Shown here piece by piece: positions 19,645 to 31,785 of a DNA stretch of 34,153 nt; position 1 is the stretch's first letter, and every line of letters begins with the position of its first letter. A program made the translations under genes and the position numbers. The notes beneath the pieces were generated by a model that searched no databases, had not been told where the DNA came from, and saw only the letters and a program-made list of their open reading frames with translations. Source of the DNA: Hofstenia miamia (lineage: Eukaryota > Xenacoelomorpha > Acoela). The stretch spans positions 1,317,371 through 1,351,523 of the forward strand of contig SCFE01000100.1 of assembly GCA_004352715.1 (NCBI GenBank), given 5' to 3'.

Positions 19645-22173
19645 AAATTTTGTTAATAATAATATATATAATATTCTATGTTAAGAGTAGCTATCTGCCA
19701 AATATTAAAGCCATTGGATCACTATTAAGGAAAATAAGTAGAACCGCAATTTTACACCAACCAATAGATGACGTATGTAGAAATAATAATAATAAAAGAG
19801 TTAAAATGGGTATGATGAAAAGAAGATTTGAAGTATCTATTATTAGAAACATCAATTATAGCAAAAGATATTTATCACATTAGTGGTATATACAATGACC
19901 AGGGGCTTACACAAAAATTTACAATGGAGTTCGATAGAAGGCAATTGTTTGAATTGAGTAATTTATTTCAACAACTTTTACTATTTTCATTAAAATTATA
20001 AATTAATGAAATTTTAAAGTAATAATTATTTTGTTATTCTTATCAAATTTGATTTTAATGTTAATTAGTAAGTAATAGCCTCAGGTGATTGATGTTTTGC
20101 TAATATTTTTTTTGTAATACACAAATGAAACAAAATTCTGTGAAAGGCAAATATTGATACAAAAGTCACTGTACGCCCTTGATGACGGATATGGGTACAG
20201 ATTTCAACACCAAATCTAACCTACACACGTGCAACACATACTTTATGAAACTTACCCAATCCCAATATTATAATCAGCATCATGGACTTGTACTATTGCT
20301 TAATAGTAAAAAATGGGAAATTCGATTTTAAGACTATACCCTAAAGAAATATTTTTTTTTAATTTGAAGGGACATAAATGCATTTTATGAACTAGTTCGG
20401 AATTGGCTTTCTCCAATTATTTTCTATTTGTTTTATAAAATATTCATATTTTTGGAAAGCATGTCATGGAAGGATTTTTAAATCTCTGTTTTTTCGAAAT
20501 TAATAATCAATTTATTACAATACTAAAAAGAGAAGATTTAGTTTAGAAAATATGAATAACTATTTTTCATTTTATTCTGAACCATTTAACCACTCACTGA
20601 TCGTTGAACTAATAGGAGAAATAGTTCGAACAAAAATCTTAAAATGATTTGATATGATATATGCTGAATAAATTTCTTCAAAATTTTCCAACAAACGCGA
20701 CTATCATTTCAAAGCAAAAAGAAAATATTTTGATTAAAAGATTTCAATTGCTCTAAAAATGAATTAGACAATTTTTTTATTGAAGATGCTGGTTTGCACA
20801 TAAAAATGCATTCAAATATACTTTTTAAAGTGTAAAATTGGTTTGATATCTAAAGATAGCTGTAGACATGGTTCCTAATAAATTCTTAAATTTGTTTTAC
20901 ACATATACATAGTAGGTGAGTTCGAATTTGCTGAACCTTAGCAAGTGTTCAAGAAAATCAGAAAACAATTTTTCAAATATATTATTGCTATGTGCTTTTG
21001 CGGTATTCTAAGTAAACTGAAAAAACATTAACATTATTGGAGTTAATCACATTTTGTATATTTTCCACTGTATTACAGAATTTTTTATAAATAATTTTGT
21101 TCGGGTATTGTACTGATAGAAAATTTATACTATATAGTTGAAAATTTACTTTATATTTTTAAAATATTTTGTTTTCATCGAAATATTTTATGAACTATTA
21201 TGCGTAGAAAATTTAACTTGAAAATTAATATTAAACATAAATCATAATTGAATCCTCAAATGCAATGTATTAGATAAGCTGACTGCTACAGATTAAACTT
21301 ATTATTTAGTAATCCTTATATTCAATGCATATGCCTAGGAAAATTATCCGCTTGCTGCTCGAGTTATGTCAATTGTGTTTGAATTCCATTTTAATGATTT
21401 CATAAGATATATACCAGGGAATTTCAATTGATCTATTCTCGGCACGAATTTTACTGTAGCAAACGTCGCATGTCGCTTCTGGTGGGGAGCAGCTGCTATA
21501 CACTAAAATTATCCATTTTTACAAGAGAATGTATTAATCTTATGACATTTACTTATGATGAAGGTGGTAAACAGTGTATTCAATAATGAATTGAAAAATT
21601 ATCGAGTATATTTTATTTGATACTCCAGCATCTTGTTAGCGAAAACTACTCTGAGACATGCTGATTCAGTGTGTCTTTGGATTCAATTAGTGGACTCTGA
21701 TCCTATTCTTTATCTAATCTTTCATGATCACACCTAAAATTTGGAACACTGATAAATGAAAAATAAGTTTTTAGGTAAAAATGCTTCATACCGCAATATA
21801 AGAAAAATCATAAATTCCTAAAATAAGGATAGATTTGTGACGTTCCCAAGGAAATGGACAACCTAATTTAAACACTTTCGAAATTTAAAAATATATTTAA
21901 TCAGGCCAGATATCAGCTTACATTTATAAGGAGCTCTGTTTTGTTCTGCTCAAATATTTAAAGATCATTTTTGCAGAGGTTTTACTTAAAGAGTACATTC
22001 ATAAGATTTGTCTAAGTTAACCTAAGTTACTTGCATTACAAGCGTTACAACACTGATAAGATACGACAGAGTTCAGAATCAATTAACGATATTAATTCAA
22101 ATTTATGATATGAGTGAAAATTTTTAATAACATTTGTAAATATAGTTTCTGCTCTATTTAAAAAAACTTGCAG
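19645..22173. other. AT-rich intergenic DNA
   Basis: Nothing recognised. A small GC-richer patch at about 21437-21510 lies in an open frame of about 56 codons on the plus strand (includes SKRRMSLLVGSSCYTLKLS), without recognisable similarity. Confidence 0.45.
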
Positions 22174-22574
22174 GGCTTTTTATGTCAAACAAATTTTAGC
22201 ACGAATACTTTTCGGACTAACTTATCAGTTATTTAAAATTCTGAACGAATTTGATAATATGTGGAAACAAAGGAGAGGAAAAGAACAATGGTGTGATGAA
22301 GAAGTCAATATAAAACTTCCAGAAAAATTTCTAAAAAATATACTTCGCAATACACATGAATACAGCCAGTAAATTTGGTTATTATATTGCAGAGGGATTT
22401 CCTGTACCAAAGTTATTGAATTATGATACATATTATCTACTGATTGTTTTTGTGTTAGGATGTGATGATAGTGCATTTGCCCTTGAATATATAAGTCAAA
22501 AAGCTGTGTGTAATGATGATCTCTTTAGCAGATCAATAAAAATAAAAAATGTGAGAAAAATCTTCAAAATTTAA
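22174..22574 (+). other. Exon-like open frames of unknown identity (two overlapping frames)
   Basis: After an acceptor-like CTTGCAG ending at 22173, one frame reads AFYVKQILARILFGLTYQLF, KILNEFDNMWKQRRGKEQWC and DEEVNIKLPEKFLKNILRNT to a TAA at 22370-22372. A second frame, opening at the ATG at 22356, continues with NTASKFGYYIAEGFPVPKLL, NYDTYYLLIVFVLGCDDSAF and ALEYISQKAVCNDDLFSRS to a stop at 22572-22574. Both have protein-like composition and follow each other closely, as if one exon had been split by a frameshift. A 24-bp GT...AG segment at the junction is too short for a normal intron. I recognise no domain; a broken host gene or transposon piece is possible. Confidence 0.3.
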
Positions 22575-22792
22575 CTTCCCAATTATAAAATTGATTTACA
22601 TATCAATTTTAATGTTCTCGCAACAGATGGAACACATATCTAGGTAAATATTATAAAATATAATTCCAATTCTAATTAGTTTCGATTTATTGAAACAGCT
22701 CTATAAAATTCAAGCTTTCTCAAAACAAATTTAGTAGAAATTGCGAAATTATGCTTTGAGAGGTTCTTGGTACCGCTTGCGCACATGTTATA

Positions 22793-22965
22793 CAGTGGAT
22801 TTCAATAACACTAACAGGGTGCGAACCGTATTTTTTAATTGACCAATGCAGTCAGAACTTCCATTAAATTATAGTGAAAATCAATCAATTCGTAAATATC
22901 TTTACCTCACTTTCTTAACTACAAATGTGCTTTTTACACCGTGTTAGGGTTATAAAAGTCCATGT
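22793..22965. mobile_element. Small MITE, about 170 bp, with diverged TIRs
   Basis: The 30 bases at 22796-22825 (starting TGGATTTCAATAACACTAAC) agree at 23 of 30 positions with the reverse complement of 22933-22962. The left tip is preceded by TA and starts CAGTGG, as in Tc1/mariner MITEs; the right tip is CATGG in the same reading, without a clear TA. The interior is non-coding. Probably an old non-autonomous element. Confidence 0.55.
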
Positions 22966-24053
22966 TTAAGTCATTTTAGAAAATTTCGAAGGTAAAAATC
23001 AGTATTAAGGACTTTGAAACCATAAAATGGGAGCACGATTAGTTTCAACTGTATTGAAGGTATGACACTACAAAGTAGCTTTAATTTTTATTTACAATCT
23101 TTCCAATATATTTCTATTATTTTATATTTTTTCTTAAAATTGTTCTCAATTCCAATATTGCTGTTTGGCATATAAGCTACCGGCAAGTATCAACGCTCAA
23201 GTTATGAAAGTAAACTTGTAGTGTTGACCGTTATCTAAGCATATAACTACGCTGAGTAGATGGGGAAAACATCCAGCATATAATTCATTAATGTAAACTA
23301 ATAGTCAATCTTCTGTTGTCGATGGTGAGCCATATCAATAACACTGTTCTGAATAGCTATTTTCTAAACGAAAATTTATCCATATATAATTTAAGTGAGA
23401 AAATAGTCAGAAATATTATTAATAAATTACGATGATTACTTATTATGAAGGAAATATATTTGTATAATATCTTTTGTACAGTGTTCAATTAACTTGGGGA
23501 CTACAAACATACAGTACTCTTATTAAAGATATCAGGATATAAGTATTTATGTTTAATCATACCAATAACTGAACTCAACCACCAATTTGATATGAGATTT
23601 TTTATTAGTGGCCGACTTTAATTACCACAGCATTGATATCTGTTTGTTCTTATAACATTAATTTTGAGGTAGTAATCGATAGTAGTGCATACAAAATAGC
23701 GTACTTAACAAGAAATATTGTATTTCCTACAATAAATATTTATATATTGGTTGAGAATGATAAAAGTTTGCATTCATTTTTTCTATTAATGAATTAAAAT
23801 TTGGATATATTATATGAATAGATGAATAAAAATTTTTGTTATTAAAATTAAGTTAAGAAATTTTCAAGCACTTACTTTAAATAGTTATTGTTATTGAGAA
23901 ATGAACTACATGTATATACACATATTCGCTTAAAAATATTCAAACTAAAATTGTTTGAATTAAAAATTTGAAAATTCTCAAGATTTTTTAGACTAACCAT
24001 AAATTGTGAATTAGAATGTATAAATACAGCTAAATTCAAATAAAAAAATGTAA
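22966..24053. other. AT-rich intergenic DNA
   Basis: Nothing recognised. Confidence 0.5.
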
Positions 24054-24061
24054 GTCAGAAG

Positions 24062-24725
24062 TAGTGCCCTGCGTGCAATAGAAATTTCGAGTTTGGTGTA
24101 GTCTAGTGTATTACCCGACCTGACCCGACTCGTGTCGAAATTTATGCACTTGTAGTTTTCGAGTTGAGTCGAGTTAACTCAAGTTGTGTACATTGAATAT
24201 TAAATAGTACACTGTGTGTTGCCTAATTGACATAATTTGTATAATTTTCTTATTGAAAAACCTTTCTACATAATTTTTGTTGATGGCCAATTGTCTATCT
24301 TAACTAGCATCAAACTGTTCATTGATAAATATTACGTTAGTAGCCTCTTCATGCTGAGTGTGAGATTAAGAATAGATATTTTTTATTTTTTTAGCATTAA
24401 AAATTTCACTTTCTAATAATTCATGTTGGTAAATAAACTTCTTAAATTTATTCAAAAGATAATTGACATTCTTTGTTTTCTTGAAATTGATTGATTAATA
24501 TAATATTCTATACTATGATACTATGTTAGGCTACAATTTTTAATTGCTAATTTTTAGCCAAATATCAACCGTAAATTTTTTATTGGCTAAAACAGTTTAG
24601 CATTTCCTAGTGACATTTACATTTATGATATTGATAGGGCTCTGTGCGTATACTAGACTTGAGATTCGAAATCCTATTCAACTCGACTCGACTTGAATAA
24701 AAATATCCCGACTTGCAGATCCCTA
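24062..24725. mobile_element. Non-autonomous hAT-type element, 664 bp, with 8-bp target duplication
   Basis: The ends read TAGTGCCCTGC (left) and, reverse-complemented, TAGGGATCTGC (right), 8 of 11 identical, with the TAGGG-type tip of hAT elements. They are flanked by GTCAGAAG (24054-24061) and ATCAGAAG (24726-24733), an 8-bp duplication with one change, the size hAT elements make. Subterminal DNA at both ends is rich in short CGACT/GAGTC and CCCGAC repeats (about 24113-24180 and 24685-24712), probable transposase-binding sites. No coding capacity is visible inside. Confidence 0.75.
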
Positions 24726-24733
24726 ATCAGAAG

Positions 24734-25091
24734 CTTAACGATTGAAAGTAATCAAGGGTGGACATGGGCTGGAGTTGTTTGAAAAGTTGTGAGTTAATGT
24801 TCTGTCTGGTTTAAATAATAATTTGTCACCGTGACTGTGAGGATGTATCAAAGATTCGGATAGTGGGGGGAGGGGGGAGTAAATTTCATTTCACATTTGT
24901 TTATATGTGCATTTCGAAGTGTTTCTAAAATGACTGAATACATCTACATGAATTTTGATATTTGATCAACTAAGTGTAGCCATTTTGTAATTTAATATAA
25001 ATGGTAAAAATGATATAATAATGGAACTGAAATGAATGCTATCGTCTACAATTGAAATTTGATATTAGAGAATATTTATATTCGTCAAATG
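24734..25091. other. Intergenic DNA 3' of the PLAT gene
   Basis: A short G-rich tract at 24865-24879 stands out on the plus strand. Nothing else is recognised. Confidence 0.45.
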
Positions 25092-25657
25092 TTAACAATC
25101 ACAATCAGTAAGTAATGGTAAATCAATAAACTGAAATTTAGAAGGCAATATTTTATGACTACCACTTCTTAATGTGAATGAATTTTGTGGGTCGTTAAAA
25201 AGAAAAATGCTTCGGTTGCCAAATAGAGATCCGCTTTCACAAACAGTAATATCTATGTAGTTAAACTTCCAGTACTTCTTGCTTTCATACCATTTTTTAT
25301 TCTTTATGCTGACTCGAAGAATGGAATTTGTTCTAAAGAAGCTGTAGTCTGTTGGTTGTATCAAAATGGGAAAACAGTCCATTGTGGATTTCTTGAAATC
25401 GTCTATGTGTGGGTTATCCAGTTTGAACTTTCTGGTAGTACTTTTTCCGTCCTTATTGGTCATTTGAATGTACACATTGGCGTTCGAATGCTGATCACCT
25501 GTACGTGTTCGCACTAGCGCACAAAATTCTTGAGCAGAACTAATCGTCAAAAGTAGAAAATGCCAGTAGTACCACATAGTAGTTTCTCTAAAGATAATAT
25601 GGTTGAACATTCAATTATATAAAACAATTTAAAATTCACTTACATCAAAGTAATCAT
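25092..25657 (-). CDS. Secreted single PLAT-domain protein (two exons)
   Basis: PLAT/LH2 domains are beta-sandwiches that bind lipids, membranes or proteins. The model is exon 1 25657-25644 (MITLI), intron 25643-25588 (56 bp, donor GTAAGT, acceptor ATCTTTAG) and exon 2 25587-25092, giving 169 residues; splicing joins the frame cleanly. Without the intron, an ATG at 25577 gives the same mature protein. A signal peptide is clear (WYYWHFLLLTISSAQEFC, cut probably after SSA). The domain follows: CALVRTRTGDQHSNANVYIQ fits the PLAT start 'V.T.TGD....A.VYI', then KFKLDNPHIDDFKKSTMDCF and LRVSIKNKKW...YIDITV, matching 'F..G..D.F' and 'W....I.V'. The C-terminus has Cys residues (LLTDCDC) that may pair. 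Neighbouring DNA holds no related gene. Function and partner are unknown. Confidence 0.6.
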
Positions 25658-26689
25658 GAAGGCTAAATGACAATAGCAACTTAAATAACAGATTTGCATA
25701 GTGTGCTATGAAGTTATGTATTATGAATCTAATGTGAACAGCTATTAAATTTCAACGGATAGCCGGATTAAATTATTCTTGTTGTAACAGAGGTTCAGTC
25801 TAGTTATAGCGGAGTACAGTTTTTGAAAATTATTACTATTAAAGCTGCAGAGAGAAAATTTTTCCGCCAACCATGGCATCGTGCATATTTTTACCGTGAT
25901 ACACTGCAATACACGAAATTTTACCATTGGATATCGCACAAATAACCAGAGACATTAAAACGTTGAGGACAGTATTATTTTTTCTTTAAATGTTTTAAAA
26001 TAAACAAGTGCGGCTCCCCATTTCACAAATTATCGAATTGTAATAAGAACAGTCATTTTTCAATATGATTCGTGAACTATGGATTATTGCCAAATTTTTA
26101 TTATTATATTGTTGGTTTCTTTTTGTGGAGAGAATATAAGATAATGATTTTGGATAGTGTGATTAAGATAAACCTATAAAGCAAAGAACGCGTATAATAA
26201 CCTCAGTTCACTGAGGTTTGCTAAAGTAAGGCACATCATGATCAGCCATTGACATTTTGAATGTGCCTTTGACCACTGTAGTTTTTAGGCATATCGATCG
26301 TCCATAGAAAGCTTATAAAGTCAGTGACGAGCATTTTTAAAGTATTTGATCAATGAGTCCAATTTCATTAGAGTAGGGTACACTTTTCATGGAGTATGCA
26401 AAAATTACAAATTACTATTTAAGTTCAGTTCTTAGTTCAATGCAGTTTGGTTCTGAAGCAATGCTTTTGAAAACGACAGTGAAAAATATATCAAAATTGA
26501 TTACATAGGTCTGTTATAAACCAAGTGTCAGTATGTATTTATTATAGAAATAGCTGGAATATATTTACTAAGACTATTTCTTTAGTAAATAATAAGTCGC
26601 TTTTTATAAGCTAAAACTGAAGGTTCAGCCAACTATCCGATCTCTTTAATACTTTGCTTTCATTCTAGCATGATTAGTGGAAGGAAGGT
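25658..26689. other. AT-rich intergenic DNA with two short hairpins
   Basis: AACCTCAG-TTCA-CTGAGGTT at 26200-26219 is a perfect 8-bp stem. Just downstream, AGGCACAT and ATGTGCCT (about 26230-26270) pair around a 24-nt loop. No gene, promoter or RNA family could be assigned. Confidence 0.4.
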
Positions 26690-26818
26690 CTACCCATATT
26701 CTGTCTCAGCTCCGTAGTCGTCTTGCCTAGCACGCGAAATCTGTCCAGGACTGCCCTGCTCATCTATTTCTGTTCCTTTACTGTTCTCATCACAATTCAA
26801 AATGTATACTGAATGGAG
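26690..26818 (-). other. Short hydrophilic open frame, possible exon
   Basis: A GC-richer patch is open on the minus strand for about 42 codons: VYILNCDENSKGTEIDEQGS, then PGQISRARQDDYGAETEYG and a stop at 26692-26690. An acceptor-like CCATTCAG precedes it. The acidic, low-hydrophobic composition could be the tail of a protein. Another minus frame also reads plausibly (MSRAVLDRFRVLGKTTTELR), so the assignment is weak. Confidence 0.2.
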
Positions 26819-28236
26819 TCATCAAGAATATATTTTGGCTTAGCAAATATAATATAATTAAAAATTCTAATCAAATTGTCCTGATATAATTTAAAAGTTG
26901 GTCCCTGTCCCATACTGGCCAGGTCCAGTGGATATATTTTGAAAATGTTCCGAAGGGAACGAGACCAGAACCCCGAGTAACTCTATAAATATGCTATTAA
27001 TCCTGCAAACAAGACAAGGATTCTATTCAGTCTTTTTCCATTAAAATGAGTCATACAAATCGGTTGTGTTCATGACATTATCTTAAATATGGAAGACTGA
27101 ATCAAAAATGAATTGCTTTGGTTTTCTATTAGATGTGTTGAATTAAAGCTATATAAAATGAATACATAAATTGATTTTACATTTTGGAAATGAACTGAAT
27201 TAGCTGCATTATTTATATGCCACCGCATATAACTATCCCAATTTTGCAAATTGCTACATGTGCATCATATCGTGGTATTAAGCACCGTACTCATCTCTAG
27301 CATATTATACTCTAAATACAGTTTCAATCGCTAAAGTGGACATAATTAAGGTTCAGTTACTTCTAAATTTTAGCTGTTCGGTTATGCAAATTCAAGCTTA
27401 AGTTTTAAATAGTTTTAAGCTAGGTTAAATTTGCAACTACTCGTACATCTTAGAAAATGAATAATAGATGTAGAGTATTTTAATATTTAAATCCCACAAT
27501 TCTATTCTGCATTCCATGGGAGGAACAGTAAACTTTAATTAATTGTTTTTCTGTAGATAGAACGGCCAAGCCCACTCCTAACCGCTGTGCAAAAGTCAAA
27601 GTTCCTCAGGGAACATTTAATCGTAAATAATGAAGGAGACGCTTCAATATTTTGCCTTCCTTTCTGATTTAAGGAATATTTATTATGTCATCATTTTATA
27701 AAATCCATCACATACTTTAAAAAAATCCTTAGGTAACTAATTTTTAGAAATCGAAAGTTAAACGCATAAAAAGATATATGTTCAAATGCTATTAGAACTT
27801 TGTTGATAAATTTTTTCACAGTGAAATGAGAATTGTAAGTTTAGAAATAGAAGCAAGGTGTCTAAAAACGATTATTAGGATATACATCATAGATCTAAAT
27901 TTGAAAAGCTTTGCGTTCAATATAATATTTTTTAGAATAAATGACTTACGATAGGATGTTAGTAATTTAGTAAGGGAATATAAAAATACTAATTGATTGT
28001 ACATATTTATATCAATTGCTGACACGTTTTTGAAAACTCGTTTAATGGAATAACGAGATAACTATTAAATTTTATGCATAATTTATCATCCAATAAAAGT
28101 TTATTGCCAATTTATGGCACTACTTAGTTAAGGCAATTTGATATGAAGATATGTGAAAGAGTAGTATTAAGCATAAACTACAAGATGGAAAATCAAATAT
28201 AAGTACATAAATTAATAATTAAATAAACAAGTATAT
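26819..28236. other. AT-rich intergenic DNA
   Basis: Slightly GC-richer pieces at about 26900-26980 and 27560-27620 hold no recognisable gene or repeat end. Confidence 0.45.
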
Positions 28237-28424
28237 NNNNNNNNNNNNNNNNNNNNNNNNNNNNNNNNNNNNNNNNNNNNNNNNNNNNNNNNNNNNNNNN
28301 NNNNNNNNNNNNNNNNNNNNNNNNNNNNNNNNNNNNNNNNNNNNNNNNNNNNNNNNNNNNNNNNNNNNNNNNNNNNNNNNNNNNNNNNNNNNNNNNNNNN
28401 NNNNNNNNNNNNNNNNNNNNNNNN
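28237..28424. other. Assembly gap (188 N) next to (AT)n
   Basis: Run of N, bounded on the right by (AT)6 at 28425-28436 and on the left by GTATAT. Confidence 0.98.
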
Positions 28425-28592
28425 ATATATATATATTTGGCTACATTAAATCAAATTGCAAATAGCATTGATATTTAAGATGCAAAACTTACATTTGATG
28501 ATAACAATTATAATGTTGTGTTATATTTGTCAAAAATTATGAGCTTCTGAAATTTTGTTGTGTCCAAATAACAATAGCAGGAGCTGTATGTA

Positions 28593-28598
<6 letters not shown>

Positions 28599-28629
<31 letters not shown>
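28599..28629. repeat. (TA)n microsatellite
   Basis: About 15 TA units followed by GTATGTATATA. Confidence 0.95.
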
Positions 28630-28637
<8 letters not shown>

Positions 28638-30042
28638 ATACTCAGTCCCAACAGGATAAGCAGAGTAAAGAAAAACTGAGATTCAGTTAAATCCGATGTA
28701 TTGAAAGAAATGGGCAGACATTTTAAAAAATTTAGTAATACGCAACAGTGTACTCAAATTTTGCAAGAGTATCATATATAGTTTTTTAAAATTCAATTGA
28801 AGGTTTTCCATTTCAGAGGTTGTATTTATTATTATTACGTTCTAACACTAGTCTAGCATACTCAAATATCAAATTGGTTGACAAGGATCGTAAAGTGAGT
28901 CTAAAATGGCCGAATTGACATAAGTTTAAATTGGCTTGGGCATATTTTTTTATGGAACACGTAGGGTTTGGACCTAAATTTTCGGACAAGTAAGCTATAT
29001 CGGAATTTAAAGACTATGGCTCTAAATATATCAACACTTTAGGAGTATTGTAGTATTATACAATATATGCGTTTCGAATACGGTCATGCTTGTTTGGTCG
29101 ATTTACTCAGTTAAACAACAACCTGTTAATCTTGTTGATGATGGGTTATATAGCATTATAACAACTTCATAAGTTTTTGATTGCAATGCGATTACTGCTT
29201 TACAAGGACCACATTCTATCCCAGCTTGCTATTGACGTGCTTGCCATTCGTACAAATAGAGTACTTAGGATAGTTGTAAAATCGGGTCAGGCTGAGACTT
29301 TTCAGATCCAAATCAGGTTGAAATTGGGTTGAATATATATAATTTTTCCAAAATATTTAAGAGTAGTTCATTTTTACGTGAAATTCATATTTGAATTGCT
29401 ATAGTTTGCAAATAGCAATAGAATTATTTTTCAAATTTGTTAGTTTTGTCACAAAAACTTTTTAATTGATATTAAAGACAACTGAAATATTTGTATTTTA
29501 TAATTTGGACATATAATTTTGCAACCAAATACTAAAATCGGGTTCCGTCGAGTGGAAGTTTTTTGGGCTTGAATATTTTAGTCCGATTGTAGCTATGGTA
29601 CCTAGTAAAAGACATTTTTGGTCATCGCACATGATTTACAATATATATGTATTTGTATTTTGCTTAAGTAATTGAAACGTCAATATTTTGTGCTGATTGA
29701 GAAAAAAAAAATATATATATATGTAAAATAAAATATATATATTTGCTTTAGTTAGACTGTATTCTAACACAGTTAAATATAAGAGGAACTAATAACATTC
29801 TCTAGGTACTGCGGGTAATACATTCCAGTGTTAATAAAATTATTTGGGATGGCATTGAATTTGAGGATGTATAAGAACTTTCTTAACATTTGCTGCGGGT
29901 TACTTCTTTAATTATGCTGATTCAATTCTTCCTAAGGTGGGTGGTCTATATTCTGTATAAATTTTACAGCAAAATTAAATAGTTGCTCTTAACCAAAGTT
30001 TTGTATGATGCATATTCGGAGAAAACTTCATTTGAGGTGGAA
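28630..30042. other. AT-rich intergenic DNA
   Basis: No gene recognised. About 28690-28779 (+) reads SDVLKEMGRHFKKFSNTQQC, a vague Myb/SANT-like string that is too short to call. CGGGT/CCGATT motifs near 29282 and 29535-29590 hint at a worn MITE, without definable ends. Confidence 0.35.
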
Positions 30043-30099
30043 AAATAATAGTAATAATAATAATAATATTAATGATAAATAAATAAATAAATAAATTCA

Positions 30100-30140
<41 letters not shown>

Positions 30141-30184
30141 AATATATATATATTTGTATATAAATGTATAATATATACATATAC

Positions 30185-30236
<52 letters not shown>
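30043..30236. repeat. Microsatellite cluster: (TAA)n, (AAAT)n, (TA)n, (TA)n
   Basis: (TAA)n at about 30047-30068, (AAAT)n at about 30076-30095, (TA)n at 30103-30132, mixed TA/CA, then a 46-bp (AT)n at 30191-30236. The open frame that starts inside this cluster is just translated microsatellite. Confidence 0.9.
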
Positions 30237-30239
<3 letters not shown>

Positions 30240-30484
30240 CACCTATAGTATTAAATCCAAAACTTTTTTTGTCTTCAAATTATTATATTACTAATGGTGC
30301 GGATCGTACAAACTGTGTTCTACCTAAAATTTGTTCTAATCAAGTTTGCCTCTGTCTTATTATTATGCTATATTTTGCACTAAAAACTAGGCCTTCTTTC
30401 TTTCATCGAATTAAATAAAAGTTGCATTAGGCATCTTCAAAGAAAGATTTTATGATTTCATTGCTCTTAATGTATATGTCAAAA

Positions 30485-30960
30485 ACGATATTTTTATTGT
30501 AGGCGATTATAAATGACCAAATGTTGATTGGAAGACTTTTCTTTCCAGCTGTTCATATGAAACAGATATTTTAAATATATTTATAGAAACAAAATGTTTG
30601 TCAAATTATTAATGCACCAATGTTTGTTTCCAATAATTTTTTTGATTTGATAATTACTAGAAGACTTGAAAGTAATAATGTTGAAAACTTTTTGAAAGTT
30701 CAAACCACAAGTTATCACTACATGATTCTTCTATTTTCGATTTTGAAATTTAGATAAGTAAGCAAACGGTCAATGCTTATTCTTCTATCAATGCAAACTT
30801 TAACTATATAAATAAATGCCTCTCTGAAATTGATGTGAATTTATTTATTGATGTGACTATTGATTAATGGTATTGCCTTGTATATAAAATAATTAGAACT
30901 TACACACTAAAGAAGCGAAGGAAGAGAAAAAATTTGCCATCGTATATTTGATATGCAGCA
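30485..30960 (+). pseudogene. LINE endonuclease-domain relic
   Basis: Plus-strand pieces match an apurinic-type LINE endonuclease in order. DIFIVGDYK, stop, PNVDWKTFLSS corresponds to 'I.GDFN.P.IDW'. After a frame change, QIINAPMFVSNNFFDLIITR corresponds to 'Q.V..PTR...N.LDLI.TN'. NVENF...SYHYMI stands for the catalytic SDH region, with Asp replaced by Tyr. LKKRRKRKNLPSYI fits the basic linker before the RT domain, which is not found downstream. Stops and shifts show a dead copy, distinct from the LINE at 8.9-12.8 kb. Confidence 0.6.
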
Positions 30961-31366
30961 TATATGCTAAGGTAATTAATAATATTAATAGAAGATTAAA
31001 AAGAATGACCAGCACTATGTTGGTAATTTACTACCTAATTGTTCAAATTGCACACCCAGTGAAGGCGAAATGACCCATTATTGCATTATTTGCAAATATA
31101 ATAAATTGAAGTTATTTATCTTCACTTAGTTATTTTCTGATAAAATATTATCATAGCATTGTACAATATTATTTCAATGTTTGAAGTACTTTTGCAGCTT
31201 GGCTTTCATCAATAATATTAGGAATCTAGGCAATGTACTTTAAGCTGGAGCACTGGAAATACCAAAAAACTCATCAAACAATTTCTATTCAATTTCAGTT
31301 ATGTCCCCTGGTATAGTTTAACAGACTATTAAATCGACTATATAAAGTGAATACCTATGATTTCAA
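30961..31366. other. AT-rich intergenic DNA
   Basis: Nothing recognised; it may include worn LINE sequence. Confidence 0.4.
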
Positions 31367-31766
31367 TATATATATATNNNNNNNNNNNNNNNNNNNNNNN
31401 NNNNNNNNNNNNNNNNNNNNNNNNNNNNNNNNNNNNNNNNNNNNNNNNNNNNNNNNNNNNNNNNNNNNNNNNNNNNNNNNNNNNNNNNNNNNNNNNNNNN
31501 NNNNNNNNNNNNNNNNNNNNNNNNNNNNNNNNNNNNNNNNNNNNNNNNNNNNNNNNNNNNNNNNNNNNNNNNNNNNNNNNNNNNNNNNNNNNNNNNNNNN
31601 NNNNNNNNNNNNNNNNNNNNNNNNNNNNNNNNNNNNNNNNNNNNNNNNNNNNNNNNNNNNNNNNNNNNNNNNNNNNNNNNNNNNNNNNNNNNNNNNNNNN
31701 NNNNNNNNNNNNNNNNNNNNNNNNNNNNNNNNNNNNNNNNNNNNNNATATATATATATATATATAT
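31367..31766. repeat. (TA)n microsatellite containing an assembly gap (369 N, 31378-31746)
   Basis: TA repeats border the gap on both sides (31367-31377 and 31747-31766), so the missing DNA is probably microsatellite at least at both edges. Confidence 0.9.
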
Positions 31767-31785
31767 TAAGGCAATCATTTTGTCT

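Noticed and set aside
20915-20945. GAGTTCGAATTTG, resembling a tRNA B box
   Set aside because: No A box at the right distance and no cloverleaf; no tRNA is seen anywhere in the window.
26220-26275. Hairpin containing TAAGGCAC, sharing the seed of miR-124
   Set aside because: Only the seed is shared, the mature sequence differs, the stem is about 9 bp and the arm is wrong for miR-124. Chance is likelier.
28677-28779. Myb/SANT-like peptide string on the plus strand
   Set aside because: About 30 residues with no conserved tryptophans; not enough to call.
29240-29620. CGGGT/CCGAT-rich ends resembling another hAT-type MITE
   Set aside because: TIR alignment needs gaps and no target duplication was found.
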